From: Spirosoma fluviale
GTDB lineage: Bacteria; Bacteroidota; Bacteroidia; Cytophagales; Spirosomataceae
Direction of reading: 5' to 3'
NCBI GenBank assembly: GCA_945866095.1
Contig: CAMBGA010000007.1
Coordinates: 1 to 38,512 of the forward strand
DNA: 38,512 nucleotides
The notes under the pieces are model-generated. The model was not told the DNA's origin. It saw only the letters and a list, made by a program, of their open reading frames with translations, and made no database searches. Numbering within the stretch: position 1 is the first letter of the stretch; each line of letters starts with the position of its first letter. The translations under genes were made by a program, and so were the position numbers. This document shows, piece by piece, positions 17,502 to 25,897 of the stretch.

Positions 17502-17840
17502 AATTTTTTTTGTTTAAGGTTGAAATTAGTTTTGTTAAATAATCACATGGTTACCGAAAAATTAAATAATTGTTAATTTTATATATTATGTAATTGGAAA
17601 CTAATTTTAATAGCTTTACAAGCGAGTAAATACATCAAAAGCAACATCAGGACACAACCACTCCTAAGAAAAGTCAACTAGGTTAAACGACGTGCAAAAT
17701 GCTCCACATGCTGCCAATGAAAATCAAGGAGAAGCCTATCCGAATGACATTTCCATAATTAGTTAATACCTAAGAAAATAAAAAAGGGATAGAAAAAATT
17801 TCTATCCCTTTATAACACTAAACACTATTATGAAATACTA
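17502..17840. other. 339-base gap between receptor and susD-like genes
   Basis: Holds the susD terminator at 17783-17811 and, nearer the receptor start, an AT-rich segment with TTAAAT and TTAATT spaced 11 bases (17562 and 17573). I see no gene. A 28-codon minus-strand stretch at 17683-17769 encodes a hydrophobic peptide but has no usable start near its beginning. Confidence 0.5.
17783..17811 (-). terminator. hairpin terminator after susD-like gene
   Basis: A 13-bp perfect stem (17783-17795 with 17799-17811) with a three-base loop, 29 bases beyond the susD stop on the minus strand and followed there by a U-rich tract. It ends the susC-susD transcript. Confidence 0.85.
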
Positions 17841-19439
17841 TTATTTAATCAACCACATTTGGTCGTTAATGTCATCTTTCCCTGCATATTGGCTAGTAAT
17901 TGCAGCGGTATAATTAGTTGCGTTAGACGTTCTTTCTGTCGCTGGATAGATCCAACGCAAAGCGATGCGATTAAAATTTCCGTTACCTGCTCCGGTAGAG
18001 AAAGCTGGAAATCCAGTTCTTCTCCAGTTGAAGTATGCCTCCATACCTGAGTTCATGAAGAAGGCTGCATATTTTTGAGAAACTATTTTCTCAATGGCTG
18101 AGGCTGCATCATATTTTACAGTTGATTGTGCATAGAACGTGTCGAAATTGAAGTTCACGGTGTACTTAACTAAATCAGCAGCATCACGAGCACCAGACTT
18201 CGAATATGCCATCGTATTTGCTCCTTCCGCGATACCGTAGAACGCCTGAGAAGCCTTGATACCTTTAACGTACCAATCTTCCGCTGAACCCGTAGCCCAT
18301 CCGCGTGCATATCCTTCAGCGATGTTGAAACATAATTCAGGATAACCCACAATGAATGTATTTTCACCTGTATACGTTTGGTAGTAACGGGCACGGTTTT
18401 GGAAAGAATAGATACCTGGAGCAAATCCCGCACCGTTTGAAATACCGGCATTTTTCGCCATGTCATCAATATTATCTCCTGAACCTGCTCCACGGTAAGC
18501 CGTAAAGTCTGAAGCTAATTTACCTGCCTTCAAATCAGCACCCGCAGGCTCGCAAGTAGCCATCACACGTGGATCCTGCGTCTTAGATAAAAATCCTACA
18601 TACGTAGAAGCCATGTTTTGACGCGTTGCATCAAAACCGAAGTTATCTGGATTCGATGGATATTTGTTGAAGTTATTCCACACAAATTGCAATGACTCTC
18701 CATTCGAAGACAACATTGGGTATTTCGTCGGGTTACCGATCATCTCAGCAAATTTAGCTTTAACACCTAATTCAGCATCTGTATCTTTCTTTGATAACGT
18801 AATCAGAACACGCAGACGATAAGCGTTAACCACTTTTTGCCACTTTTTCAAATCCCCATTGAAATAGAAGTCACCTGAGATAGTCTCTCCTTTGGCAGCC
18901 AAAGCTGTCATATCACTATTCGCATCATCTAACCACTTTAAGATTTGCGTGTAGATAACTTTTTGTGAATCGTATTTAGGTGCAGTATTTTCGATCCCTT
19001 TTAATGCCTCTGTCATAGGCAAATCGCCCACACGCTTCGACATTTGATCAAAGAAATACGCACGGAAGAATTTTCCTAAAGCAGAATATCCATTCACGTC
19101 AGCTAAACCTAATTTTTTAGCTTCCTCTTCCATTTTTACGACATTTTTCAACGTCGTATATTGGTTGGGCATTTGGCCTAAATTATACTCATTATTTGCA
19201 TAATAATTATAATTAGAGCAATAATACTGATTGTAACGCATCTCCGCAGAGAATGGACGACCATTGTCATTAATCACGTTTAATTCGATCGACTGCAACA
19301 CTAATGATGCAGGAACTTGTACCGCACGGTTAGAGTCTTTCTCCAACTGGTCGAAGGTCTTCTCGCAACTGCTTAATGCAATTATAGAGAAGCTCAACAT
19401 GCCTAAAATTATATTTTTGATTTTCATTGCTTGAATCAT
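17841..19439 (-). CDS. susD: SusD/RagB-family lipoprotein
   Basis: 532-residue surface lipoprotein. A type II signal peptide ends in ALSSC (Cys25), after which the protein is exposed and lipid-anchored. The body has the helical repeat-rich make-up of SusD-like proteins, with YFFDQMSKRVGDLPMTEAL near residue 130, ADVNGYSALGKFFRAYF near 112, and the closing EAYFNWRRTGFPAF and ALRWIYP segments typical of the SusD-like_2 group. It lids the SusC barrel and hands over substrate. It follows susC after 17 bases. An ATG at codon 5 (19427) is an equally good start. The divergent phosphonate genes suggest aminophosphonates or other organophosphorus ligands rather than glycans; no glycoside hydrolase is nearby. 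Confidence 0.9.
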   Translation of the reverse strand: MIQAMKIKNIILGMLSFSIIALSSCEKTFDQLEKDSNRAVQVPASLVLQSIELNVINDNGRPFSAEMRYNQYYCSNYNYYANNEYNLGQMPNQYTTLKNVVKMEEEAKKLGLADVNGYSALGKFFRAYFFDQMSKRVGDLPMTEALKGIENTAPKYDSQKVIYTQILKWLDDANSDMTALAAKGETISGDFYFNGDLKKWQKVVNAYRLRVLITLSKKDTDAELGVKAKFAEMIGNPTKYPMLSSNGESLQFVWNNFNKYPSNPDNFGFDATRQNMASTYVGFLSKTQDPRVMATCEPAGADLKAGKLASDFTAYRGAGSGDNIDDMAKNAGISNGAGFAPGIYSFQNRARYYQTYTGENTFIVGYPELCFNIAEGYARGWATGSAEDWYVKGIKASQAFYGIAEGANTMAYSKSGARDAADLVKYTVNFNFDTFYAQSTVKYDAASAIEKIVSQKYAAFFMNSGMEAYFNWRRTGFPAFSTGAGNGNFNRIALRWIYPATERTSNATNYTAAITSQYAGKDDINDQMWLIK

Positions 19440-19456
19440 TTATAAAATGAAATATA

Positions 19457-22400
19457 TTAGAATGTGAAGTTTAAGTTAACACCGTAACTTCTAACTGAAG
19501 GCGTTTGCGAACCTGAGTTCCCTTCTGTGATATACTGAGATAAGTCTATATCTTTCTTCTCTGCGAAGTATAATAAGTTACGACCTACCAAAGAGACTGT
19601 AGCACCTGATATTGATTTACCAAACCACTTAGCAGGAAGGTTAACACCGAAAACAACTTCTCTTACAAATCCAAATGAACGGCTCATTAAATTGCCTTCA
19701 TCAGTGCCGTAGTAACGACCTATATAGTCCTGAACAAAAGTCTTGTTTGTATTAGGAGCGAATTGTAATTCAGAATAGTTTGTGATTTTTCCATTGGCAT
19801 CTAGCTTGATTGCAACGCCATTTGAAACAACTACACCTTGACCTACGAATGCTTTAACTCCCAAAGCGTCTTGAGGACGCGCCGCAGCAAAAATCCCTTG
19901 TGTCGTTCCGATGTGACGACCACCGCGGTAAGTTTGTCTTTGCGTGTAGTTTGTGATAACACCACCTATTCTACCATCAAACAAAACGCTTAAGCTATAG
20001 TTTTTATATCTAAACTTGTTATTCAAACCAAACACGAAATCTGGATTTCTGTTCCCCAAATATTGAGCTTGAGCTCCAGAAACGTTTAGTGGAATACCTC
20101 CCGAATTGTTGATCATTTTACCATCTTGTGTACGAAGGAATGCAGATCCGTATAATTTATCCAAACGGTCACCCACTTTTATAAATGTATTTAAATTCGT
20201 GATGCCCGGATAGATGTCTGTTAAGCGCTCCTCAAATGTTGAGTAATTTGCTATCACATCCCAGTTAAAATCAGCTGTCTGAATCGGAGTACCTGTTATT
20301 GAAATCTCATAACCCTTCTTCTGTGTTTTAATACCATTCACTAAAGCAGATGTATAACCTGAAGTAGATGATATCGGTAAAGCAAAGATGGAAGGACCGT
20401 CATTTGAGATAAAATATGCAGCGTCTATTGCGATACGGTTTTTGAATAAACGTAAGTCCATACCAAATTCCGTCTGAGAAGTCTCTGATGGATTCAAGTT
20501 AGGGTTACTCAATTCGTTTCCATACGTTGCACCTGTTTGGTTATTGTAGAAGAAACCAGTTGAGTAAACCGTATTGTTTTGGTAAGATGGACCATCGTAA
20601 GGAGAGTTATAGTTTTCTCCAGAGTAAGTTCCTACGCGGTTATCAATGGTCGATGAAGTTAAACCATCTTTCACGTTAGCATATGATCCTCGGAATTTCA
20701 AGAAAGATATCGTTTCAGGCAAATCTATATAATCAGAAATTACAGAAACGGCTCCAAATGAAGGGTAGAAGAACGAGTTTTTACCCGCTGGCAATGTTGA
20801 CAATTTATCTAATCTACCTGTAGCGAATACCGTTAAAAATTTCTTGTAAGAAAAATCTGCGGAATAGTAAGCAGAAAGAACATTCATGTCAGAACCAAAA
20901 TTACCAACTTGAACCGGGTTGGCTGAGTTCGAGAAGTTATATAAACCTGGAACGTTCAAATAGTTGGTAGAAGCAAACATCGACTTGTATTGAAAAACAC
21001 GTTGAGATGCACCCGCATTAATTTTTGTATTAAAGCCTGGTAAGATATCCTTGTCAAACGTTAATAATAATTCTGTATTATTCTCAAATAGAGAGCGGCG
21101 ATCTTCGCGGTAGTCACCACGACGCTCATCACGACCATACGTACCAGCTGAATAAGGAAATTTCTCCGTACGAACCATATCCCAAGTTGTTACTTGCGTA
21201 CGTGCTAATAAATTCAAGTTCTCGTTAAATGTATAACGTAAAGATGCTTGACCAATGACATCAGTTTTGTAATGAGAACGTAACCACTCGTATGACATGA
21301 AGTAAGGGTTATTGTAACGTTGGTATTCCGCATAGATTTGTTGAACACCTTCTTTACCTTTTTGCCAGTAGTTTTTCATATCATCCATGTTCCAGTCTGC
21401 TCCTGCCCAATAAACGATGTTGTAAATAATCGAGTTAGGACCGTAGTTAACGTCTGGAATGTTCGGTGTGTATTGGCGATTGTATTGTAGGTTCGACTCA
21501 AATTTCAATTTATTAGAGAATTTGTAATCGGCTGTTACGTTGAAGTTCGTCATGTTCAATTGGGTATTAGGAACAATACCCTTTTGATAGATTTGAGAAG
21601 TAGAAAAACGCAAATTGTATTTATCTCCTGTCGCCGCTACTGAAATGTTATTTGTAGAAAGAATACCTGTTTCTAAAAAACGCTTCAAGTTATCTTTTCC
21701 ACGTGCGATCCAAGGAGTTCCTGAACGCTTACCTGTGATCGGGTCAACCGGTGAATCATACTGAGGAATTAATTGGCCATTAAATTTTGGACCCCAACCT
21801 CCATCATAATCACCATCATTTAATCCACCCCCTTTACCATCACCAAAAGCATAAGAACCGTGATCACCAGGACCGTACTCATCTTGCACTTCTGTGATAG
21901 CATAAAAACCTGATTGTAATTGAGTAGAAGAGTTCACCTCCACAGAGAAACCACGCTTGTCAGCCGAACCACGTTTTGTCGTGATTAAAATGGCACCGTT
22001 CTTTCCACGGAAACCATATAGGGCAGAAGCCGAAGCTCCTTTTAGTACTGAATACGTTTCAATATCATCTGGAGAAATATTCCATGTATCTGAGTTGATA
22101 GGTACACCATCAACAACATATAAGATAGTTGAACTACCACGTAATGAGATATTTGGCTTACGTAATAACTCGGGTTGAGCACCCACAGTTAAACCTGCCA
22201 CGCGACCCGATAATGCATTGATTGCATTTGGCTCACGTGCCTTAATTGTACTTGAACCATCCACAGACTGAATAGCCACACCAATACGGCGAATATCTTT
22301 TTTGATACCCAAGGCAGTTACAACTACCTCTTGTAATTGGCGATTATCCACATCTAACACAACCTTTAACGTAGATTGATTTCCTACAGTAACAGATTTG

Positions 22401-22678
22401 CTAGTATACCCAATCATGGAAAATTCCAAAACTGAGTTGGTTGATGCAGAAACAGTAAACTGTCCATTAGCACTTGAATTTGTTCCCTTATTGGTTCCCA
22501 TAACCTTAATGGAAACACCTGGAATTCCTGCATTGTCATCACTCCCGATGACCACACCTGTAATAGAACGATCTTGGGCTTGAACACCCACGAAGGCCAA
22601 TTGGCACAAGGTGAAAATGAACCAAAAACTCCTTCTAAGAGTCATTTTGGATCCTTGTTTTTGTAAATTCTTTGTCAT
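19457..22678 (-). CDS. susC: SusC/RagA-family TonB-linked outer membrane transporter
   Basis: 1073-residue transporter. A signal peptide ending near VQAQ leads into the SusC-specific carboxypeptidase-like domain (RSITGVVIGSDDNAGIPGV, about residues 37-115), a TonB-box-like LQEVVVTALG near 114-124, the plug with SGRVAGLTVG and the signature ILYVVDGVPI, and KGASASALYGFRGKNGAILI, followed by the barrel ending SVRSYGVNLNFTF. Length is normal for SusC. It heads the susCD operon and is divergent from the PhnX-like gene across 264 bases, so both may share a phosphate-responsive control region. With the lipoprotein SusD it likely imports a phosphonate or phosphate ester. The pairing is firm; the ligand is inference. 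Confidence 0.95.
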   Translation of the reverse strand: MTKNLQKQGSKMTLRRSFWFIFTLCQLAFVGVQAQDRSITGVVIGSDDNAGIPGVSIKVMGTNKGTNSSANGQFTVSASTNSVLEFSMIGYTSKSVTVGNQSTLKVVLDVDNRQLQEVVVTALGIKKDIRRIGVAIQSVDGSSTIKAREPNAINALSGRVAGLTVGAQPELLRKPNISLRGSSTILYVVDGVPINSDTWNISPDDIETYSVLKGASASALYGFRGKNGAILITTKRGSADKRGFSVEVNSSTQLQSGFYAITEVQDEYGPGDHGSYAFGDGKGGGLNDGDYDGGWGPKFNGQLIPQYDSPVDPITGKRSGTPWIARGKDNLKRFLETGILSTNNISVAATGDKYNLRFSTSQIYQKGIVPNTQLNMTNFNVTADYKFSNKLKFESNLQYNRQYTPNIPDVNYGPNSIIYNIVYWAGADWNMDDMKNYWQKGKEGVQQIYAEYQRYNNPYFMSYEWLRSHYKTDVIGQASLRYTFNENLNLLARTQVTTWDMVRTEKFPYSAGTYGRDERRGDYREDRRSLFENNTELLLTFDKDILPGFNTKINAGASQRVFQYKSMFASTNYLNVPGLYNFSNSANPVQVGNFGSDMNVLSAYYSADFSYKKFLTVFATGRLDKLSTLPAGKNSFFYPSFGAVSVISDYIDLPETISFLKFRGSYANVKDGLTSSTIDNRVGTYSGENYNSPYDGPSYQNNTVYSTGFFYNNQTGATYGNELSNPNLNPSETSQTEFGMDLRLFKNRIAIDAAYFISNDGPSIFALPISSTSGYTSALVNGIKTQKKGYEISITGTPIQTADFNWDVIANYSTFEERLTDIYPGITNLNTFIKVGDRLDKLYGSAFLRTQDGKMINNSGGIPLNVSGAQAQYLGNRNPDFVFGLNNKFRYKNYSLSVLFDGRIGGVITNYTQRQTYRGGRHIGTTQGIFAAARPQDALGVKAFVGQGVVVSNGVAIKLDANGKITNYSELQFAPNTNKTFVQDYIGRYYGTDEGNLMSRSFGFVREVVFGVNLPAKWFGKSISGATVSLVGRNLLYFAEKKDIDLSQYITEGNSGSQTPSVRSYGVNLNFTF

Positions 22679-22705
22679 AAATGTTTTATTTTATTAAAAT
22701 TTTCA

Positions 22706-22713
22706 CAAAAATA
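22706..22713 (-). promoter_or_regulatory. possible -7 box for susC
   Basis: On the minus strand this reads TATTTTTG, matching the Bacteroidota -7 consensus TAnnTTTG, about 28 bases before the susC start. I see no convincing -33 TTG element at the right distance, so confidence is low. Confidence 0.3.
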
Positions 22714-22912
22714 AAGAGAGAACTCTTTATCTATCTTAAAGAAAAAATAAGAAATGATTAAGAAAAATGTCGCTTTGTGACTGAATTGTTTCTCCTGTAT
22801 AATCAATATGTTATCACACATAAAATATTTTAAAAAATATTAAAATTATGCAATTTTATTTCCTTAATAATAATTTTATGTTTCAGTAACACAATAGGCG
22901 GATTGAATTTGT

Positions 22913-22920
22913 TAATTTTG
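22913..22920 (+). promoter_or_regulatory. possible -7 box for the phosphonate operon
   Basis: TAATTTTG matches the Bacteroidota -7 consensus TAnnTTTG and lies 22 bases before the ATG of the PhnX-like gene, leaving a short leader. A clear -33 element is lacking. The same octamer occurs before the receptor gene at 32512. Confidence 0.35.
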
Positions 22921-22942
22921 GAATCTTCTTTTACATACAATC

Positions 22943-23680
22943 ATGAATCCAATCAAATTAGTCGTCCTAGATATGGCTGGCACTACGGTACTAGACCAAC
23001 ATGAAGTTGAGAAATGCTTCAAAGAGGCCGCGATAAAAAATGAATTATGGGCTAGCGATGAACGGATTTTGGCTTTGCAGGGCTATGCCAAATTAGAAGT
23101 ATTCACGATGTTATGGGCCGAGCAACTGGGCTCCTCAGACACCTCTATTTCACAAAAGGCATTAAAATCATTTGAAGATTTTAAAACCATATTGGAAGAT
23201 CATTATCGAAAAAGCCCCATATTTCAAACGGAAGGATGCCAAGAACTTTTTGATTATTTGCATAAAAATGGAATTTTCATTGCCTTAACCACTGGGTTTT
23301 ACCGAACAGTTGCGAACATTATTTTGACTAAACTAGGCTGGAGTCAATCCTTAAATCAGAATTTTATTAACCTTAGAAATAAATCAGGTATTCATCTTTC
23401 GGTGACTCCAGATGAAGCAGGCGAAGGAAGGCCGTCACCAAAAATGATTCAATTTGCCATGAAGCAAATTGGGGTTACCCAGTTATCCCAGGTCATCAAT
23501 GTAGGCGATACGCCCGTTGACCTAGCTTTTGGCAAAAATGCTGGGGTAAGACTCGCATTAGGCGTTTGTAACGGAACTCATACCCGCGAACAATTAGCCT
23601 CATTCCCCAATGATGGCTTGTTAAATAAAATAGATGACCTCATCCAAATTATCGAAGATTTAAAGAATGAAAAAATATGA
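22943..23680 (+). CDS. PhnX-like phosphonatase-type HAD hydrolase
   Basis: 245-residue HAD-superfamily hydrolase of the phosphonatase-like group. The nucleophile motif is LDMAGTT: Asp10 is followed at +2 by Ala12 rather than the usual second Asp, as in phosphonoacetaldehyde hydrolase (PhnX). Lys50, in GYAKLE, lies 40 residues after the nucleophile, about the spacing of the Schiff-base lysine in Bacillus PhnX (Asp12/Lys53, from memory). LTTGFYR and the late block GEGRPSPKMIQFAM with NVGDTPVDLAFGKNAGV fit the family. PhnX splits phosphonoacetaldehyde into acetaldehyde and phosphate in the cytoplasm. The gene overlaps the flavin oxidoreductase by 14 bases and starts the plus-strand phosphonate operon, divergent from susC. 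Distinction between true PhnX and phosphonatase-like relatives needs a tree. Confidence 0.85.
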   Translation: MNPIKLVVLDMAGTTVLDQHEVEKCFKEAAIKNELWASDERILALQGYAKLEVFTMLWAEQLGSSDTSISQKALKSFEDFKTILEDHYRKSPIFQTEGCQELFDYLHKNGIFIALTTGFYRTVANIILTKLGWSQSLNQNFINLRNKSGIHLSVTPDEAGEGRPSPKMIQFAMKQIGVTQLSQVINVGDTPVDLAFGKNAGVRLALGVCNGTHTREQLASFPNDGLLNKIDDLIQIIEDLKNEKI

Positions 23681-24818
23681 TTTAATTGTTATTGGCGGTG
23701 GGGTAATCGGCACTTTTAGCGCATACCATGCGCTGAAAAAGGGGAAAACAGTTCTATTGTTAGAAAAGGACTCACAACCATTTGAAGCAAGTTTTCGGAA
23801 TTTTGGTCAGGCGGTTCCTTCGGGACAATCATTTAATAAGTGGTTTGATTATGGCCGTAAATCCTTGCAGATTTATAAGGATTTACAAAGTGAAACCAAT
23901 ATTTCTTTGGTTCCTAACGGATCTTGGTACCTTGCTTCCGATGACCAAGAATTAACGCTCTTAGAAGAGATTCAAAAACTTTTTGATGAGCGAGGATATT
24001 CAAATAAATTGCATTCAGCCATTGAATGTCAAAACTCAAATCCGCACTTTAAAAAGGATTATGTCAAGGGTGGCTTATTTTTACCTGAGGAGGCATCCTT
24101 AAATCCGAGAGTAATGGTGCATCGGGTTCGAGAATTTATGATCCAGCATATGGACCTTCATTTCCAAAATTTATGTCCGGTGGTAGGGGTTGAGAAAAAA
24201 AGAGGTATTGCTCGGGTTTTCACTGCTTCAAATCAAAATTTTTGGGCCGAGAAAGTGATTGTGGCTAATGGTCGGGATACTCAATTTTTATTGCCCGAAC
24301 ATTACCCAGCTACAGAATTGAAAATTAGTAAACTACAAATGCTAAGGCTGGCTGCTCAAAAACCTATGTTAAAATCAAACATATTAACAGGGCTTACGAT
24401 ACGCCGATACGAAAGCTTTCATTCATGTCCTTCCTACGCTAAATTGACGTCTACTGAGGAGCAAACAAATTTACAAAACAAAGGCATTCACATCCTCTTT
24501 AAACAAGCGGAGGATGGTTCCATTATTTTGGGAGATTCTCATGAATATGTGCAAGCAAATAGACAAGCTGACTTTGGATTTGAGATATCGTCCGAAATCA
24601 ATGAAATGATGCTCCATGAAGCTAAAAAAATAATTGATTTACCTGATTGGAACGTGGATGCCACGTGGGCTGGATATTATTTACAAGGGACGCATACGGA
24701 AGTTTATACCAAACAAGTAGATGATGTGATTCACATTATCAATGGAATTGGGGGAAAAGGAATGACCACAAGTCCTGGCTTTACTTCTGAGTATATTCAA
24801 AAACTGTATCAGAAATAA
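23667..24818 (+). CDS. FAD-dependent oxidoreductase of the phosphonate-associated type
   Basis: 383-residue DAO-superfamily flavoenzyme. The FAD-binding Rossmann motif IVIGGGVIG is at residues 7-15, with Glu33 closing the ADP-ribose site, and the subfamily signature SFRNFGQ at 42-48 followed by VPSGQ. The C-terminal HIINGIGGKGMTTSPGF block closes the flavin site. This subfamily (TIGR03364-type) is known to sit beside phosphonatase-like genes; some relatives have been reported to oxidise aminoethylphosphonate or its N-methyl form to phosphonoacetaldehyde. Here it directly follows and overlaps the PhnX-like gene, and no PhnW transaminase is present, so it is the likely supplier of the hydrolase's substrate. 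It ends in a ten-base overlap with the convergent acetyltransferase gene. Confidence 0.85.
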   Translation: MKKYDLIVIGGGVIGTFSAYHALKKGKTVLLLEKDSQPFEASFRNFGQAVPSGQSFNKWFDYGRKSLQIYKDLQSETNISLVPNGSWYLASDDQELTLLEEIQKLFDERGYSNKLHSAIECQNSNPHFKKDYVKGGLFLPEEASLNPRVMVHRVREFMIQHMDLHFQNLCPVVGVEKKRGIARVFTASNQNFWAEKVIVANGRDTQFLLPEHYPATELKISKLQMLRLAAQKPMLKSNILTGLTIRRYESFHSCPSYAKLTSTEEQTNLQNKGIHILFKQAEDGSIILGDSHEYVQANRQADFGFEISSEINEMMLHEAKKIIDLPDWNVDATWAGYYLQGTHTEVYTKQVDDVIHIINGIGGKGMTTSPGFTSEYIQKLYQK

Positions 24819-25249
24819 CAAGTGAATTTTTCATGCGAATTCTTGAAGCCCACAGCTTTATAAAATTCATGTGCATTCACTCTCCGTTTATTGGAAGTTA
24901 CTTCAATGGATTTTATATCGAAGGGTTTTAAAGCTTCTCGAACGTGATTGACTAATAATTGGCCTATCCCCTTTCCCTGATACGTTTGAGTGACTATTAA
25001 TTCCTCAATCTCATACACTAATCCTTCGTGATGCAATAATAATTGGCCTAAACAGCTGATAAAACCAATGATTTCTTGTTGGCCATTTTCAGCAGCAAAA
25101 AATAGCGCATTTTCTCTAAGTAAGTAATGCTTAAAAATACGCTGAAAAACTAAGGGATCTGAAGTCCGATTTTCTAGTTCATCCAATAAAATTCGAATAG
25201 CATTTTCATCGGTTTCAATCACTTTTCGAATGTTGACAACTGCTTTCAT
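24809..25249 (-). CDS. PhnO-like aminoalkylphosphonate N-acetyltransferase
   Basis: 146-residue GNAT protein. The acetyl-CoA loop QGKGIGQLL is at residues 91-99. Several features recall E. coli PhnO, compared from memory: an LHH motif near 72-74 followed by the EIEELIV strand (80-86), TSNKRRVNAHEFYKAVGF (118-135), then SHEKFT at the end; the length is also the same. PhnO acetylates the amino group of aminoalkylphosphonates, protecting cells or preparing substrates. The gene lies inside the phosphonate operon but on the opposite strand, its stop overlapping the flavoenzyme's stop, and it is divergent from the PhnZ-type gene. A generic GNAT role remains possible, but context and the C-terminal match favour an aminophosphonate substrate. 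Confidence 0.75.
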   Translation of the reverse strand: MKAVVNIRKVIETDENAIRILLDELENRTSDPLVFQRIFKHYLLRENALFFAAENGQQEIIGFISCLGQLLLHHEGLVYEIEELIVTQTYQGKGIGQLLVNHVREALKPFDIKSIEVTSNKRRVNAHEFYKAVGFKNSHEKFTCYF

Positions 25250-25351
25250 TTTACGAAATTGTTAAGGACTCGTAAACAATAAAAAATAAATCTTAGAACC
25301 CTTCTTTCCCATACTAATGCTTGCTAATTTACAAGCAAAATTTTGAATAAT

Positions 25352-25897
25352 ATGTCTGAGATCATAGAAAAAGTAGTGCATCTGTTTGAAAATCATGGAG
25401 ATTCTCAATACGGAGGAGAGGCCGTAAGCCAATTGGAACATGCGTTGCAAGCAGCCCATTTTGCCGATGAAGCAGGTGAAAAGAAGAGCATTATCGTCGC
25501 AGGCATTTTACATGACATAGGACATTTGTTGCATCATTTACCTGATGATGCACCAGAAAATGGGATAGATGATTTACATGAGAATTTAGCCAATGACTTT
25601 CTACAGCAATATTTTACGCTAGAGGTAGTCGAGCCCGTACGATTGCACGTGGCGGCAAAAAGATATTTATGTACGGTGGAGCCGGAATATCTTGACATTT
25701 TAAGTGAGCCATCCATCATCAGTCTAGGTTTGCAAGGAGGTCCTATGTCGGCGGATGAATGTACCGAATTTGAAAAGAACCCATTTTATGCGGATGCGGT
25801 TAAATTGAGACGTTTTGATGATCAAGCCAAAATAGAAAATTTACAAGTAAAGGATTTGTCTTTTTACATTCCGTATATGGAGGCTTTTGTTAAATGA
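25352..25897 (+). CDS. phnZ: PhnZ-type di-iron HD oxygenase
   Basis: HD-domain protein of 181 residues. I choose ATG 25352 (MSEIIEK) over a TTG nine bases upstream. The key residues of PhnZ are all found in order: Tyr20 and Glu23 (YGGE), His30 in QLEHALQAA, His54-Asp55 in LHDIGH, His76 in DLHENLA, His99 in RLHVAAK, and the late Asp156/157 in LRRFDDQAK. These match the iron ligands and gating pair of PhnZ at near-constant offset (recalled numbering 24, 27, 34, 58, 59, 80, 104, 161). PhnZ uses oxygen to cleave (R)-2-amino-1-hydroxyethylphosphonate to glycine and phosphate. The permease gene follows with an ATGA overlap. No PhnY hydroxylase is in the window; a TmpB-like substrate (N-methylated) is an alternative. 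Confidence 0.88.
   Translation: MSEIIEKVVHLFENHGDSQYGGEAVSQLEHALQAAHFADEAGEKKSIIVAGILHDIGHLLHHLPDDAPENGIDDLHENLANDFLQQYFTLEVVEPVRLHVAAKRYLCTVEPEYLDILSEPSIISLGLQGGPMSADECTEFEKNPFYADAVKLRRFDDQAKIENLQVKDLSFYIPYMEAFVK

Noticed and set aside
17683-17769. Minus-strand hydrophobic stretch containing IRIGFSLIFIGSMWSILH, like a membrane-protein remnant
   Set aside because: Only 28 codons between stops and no start codon near its beginning; too short to call a pseudogene without a homologue.
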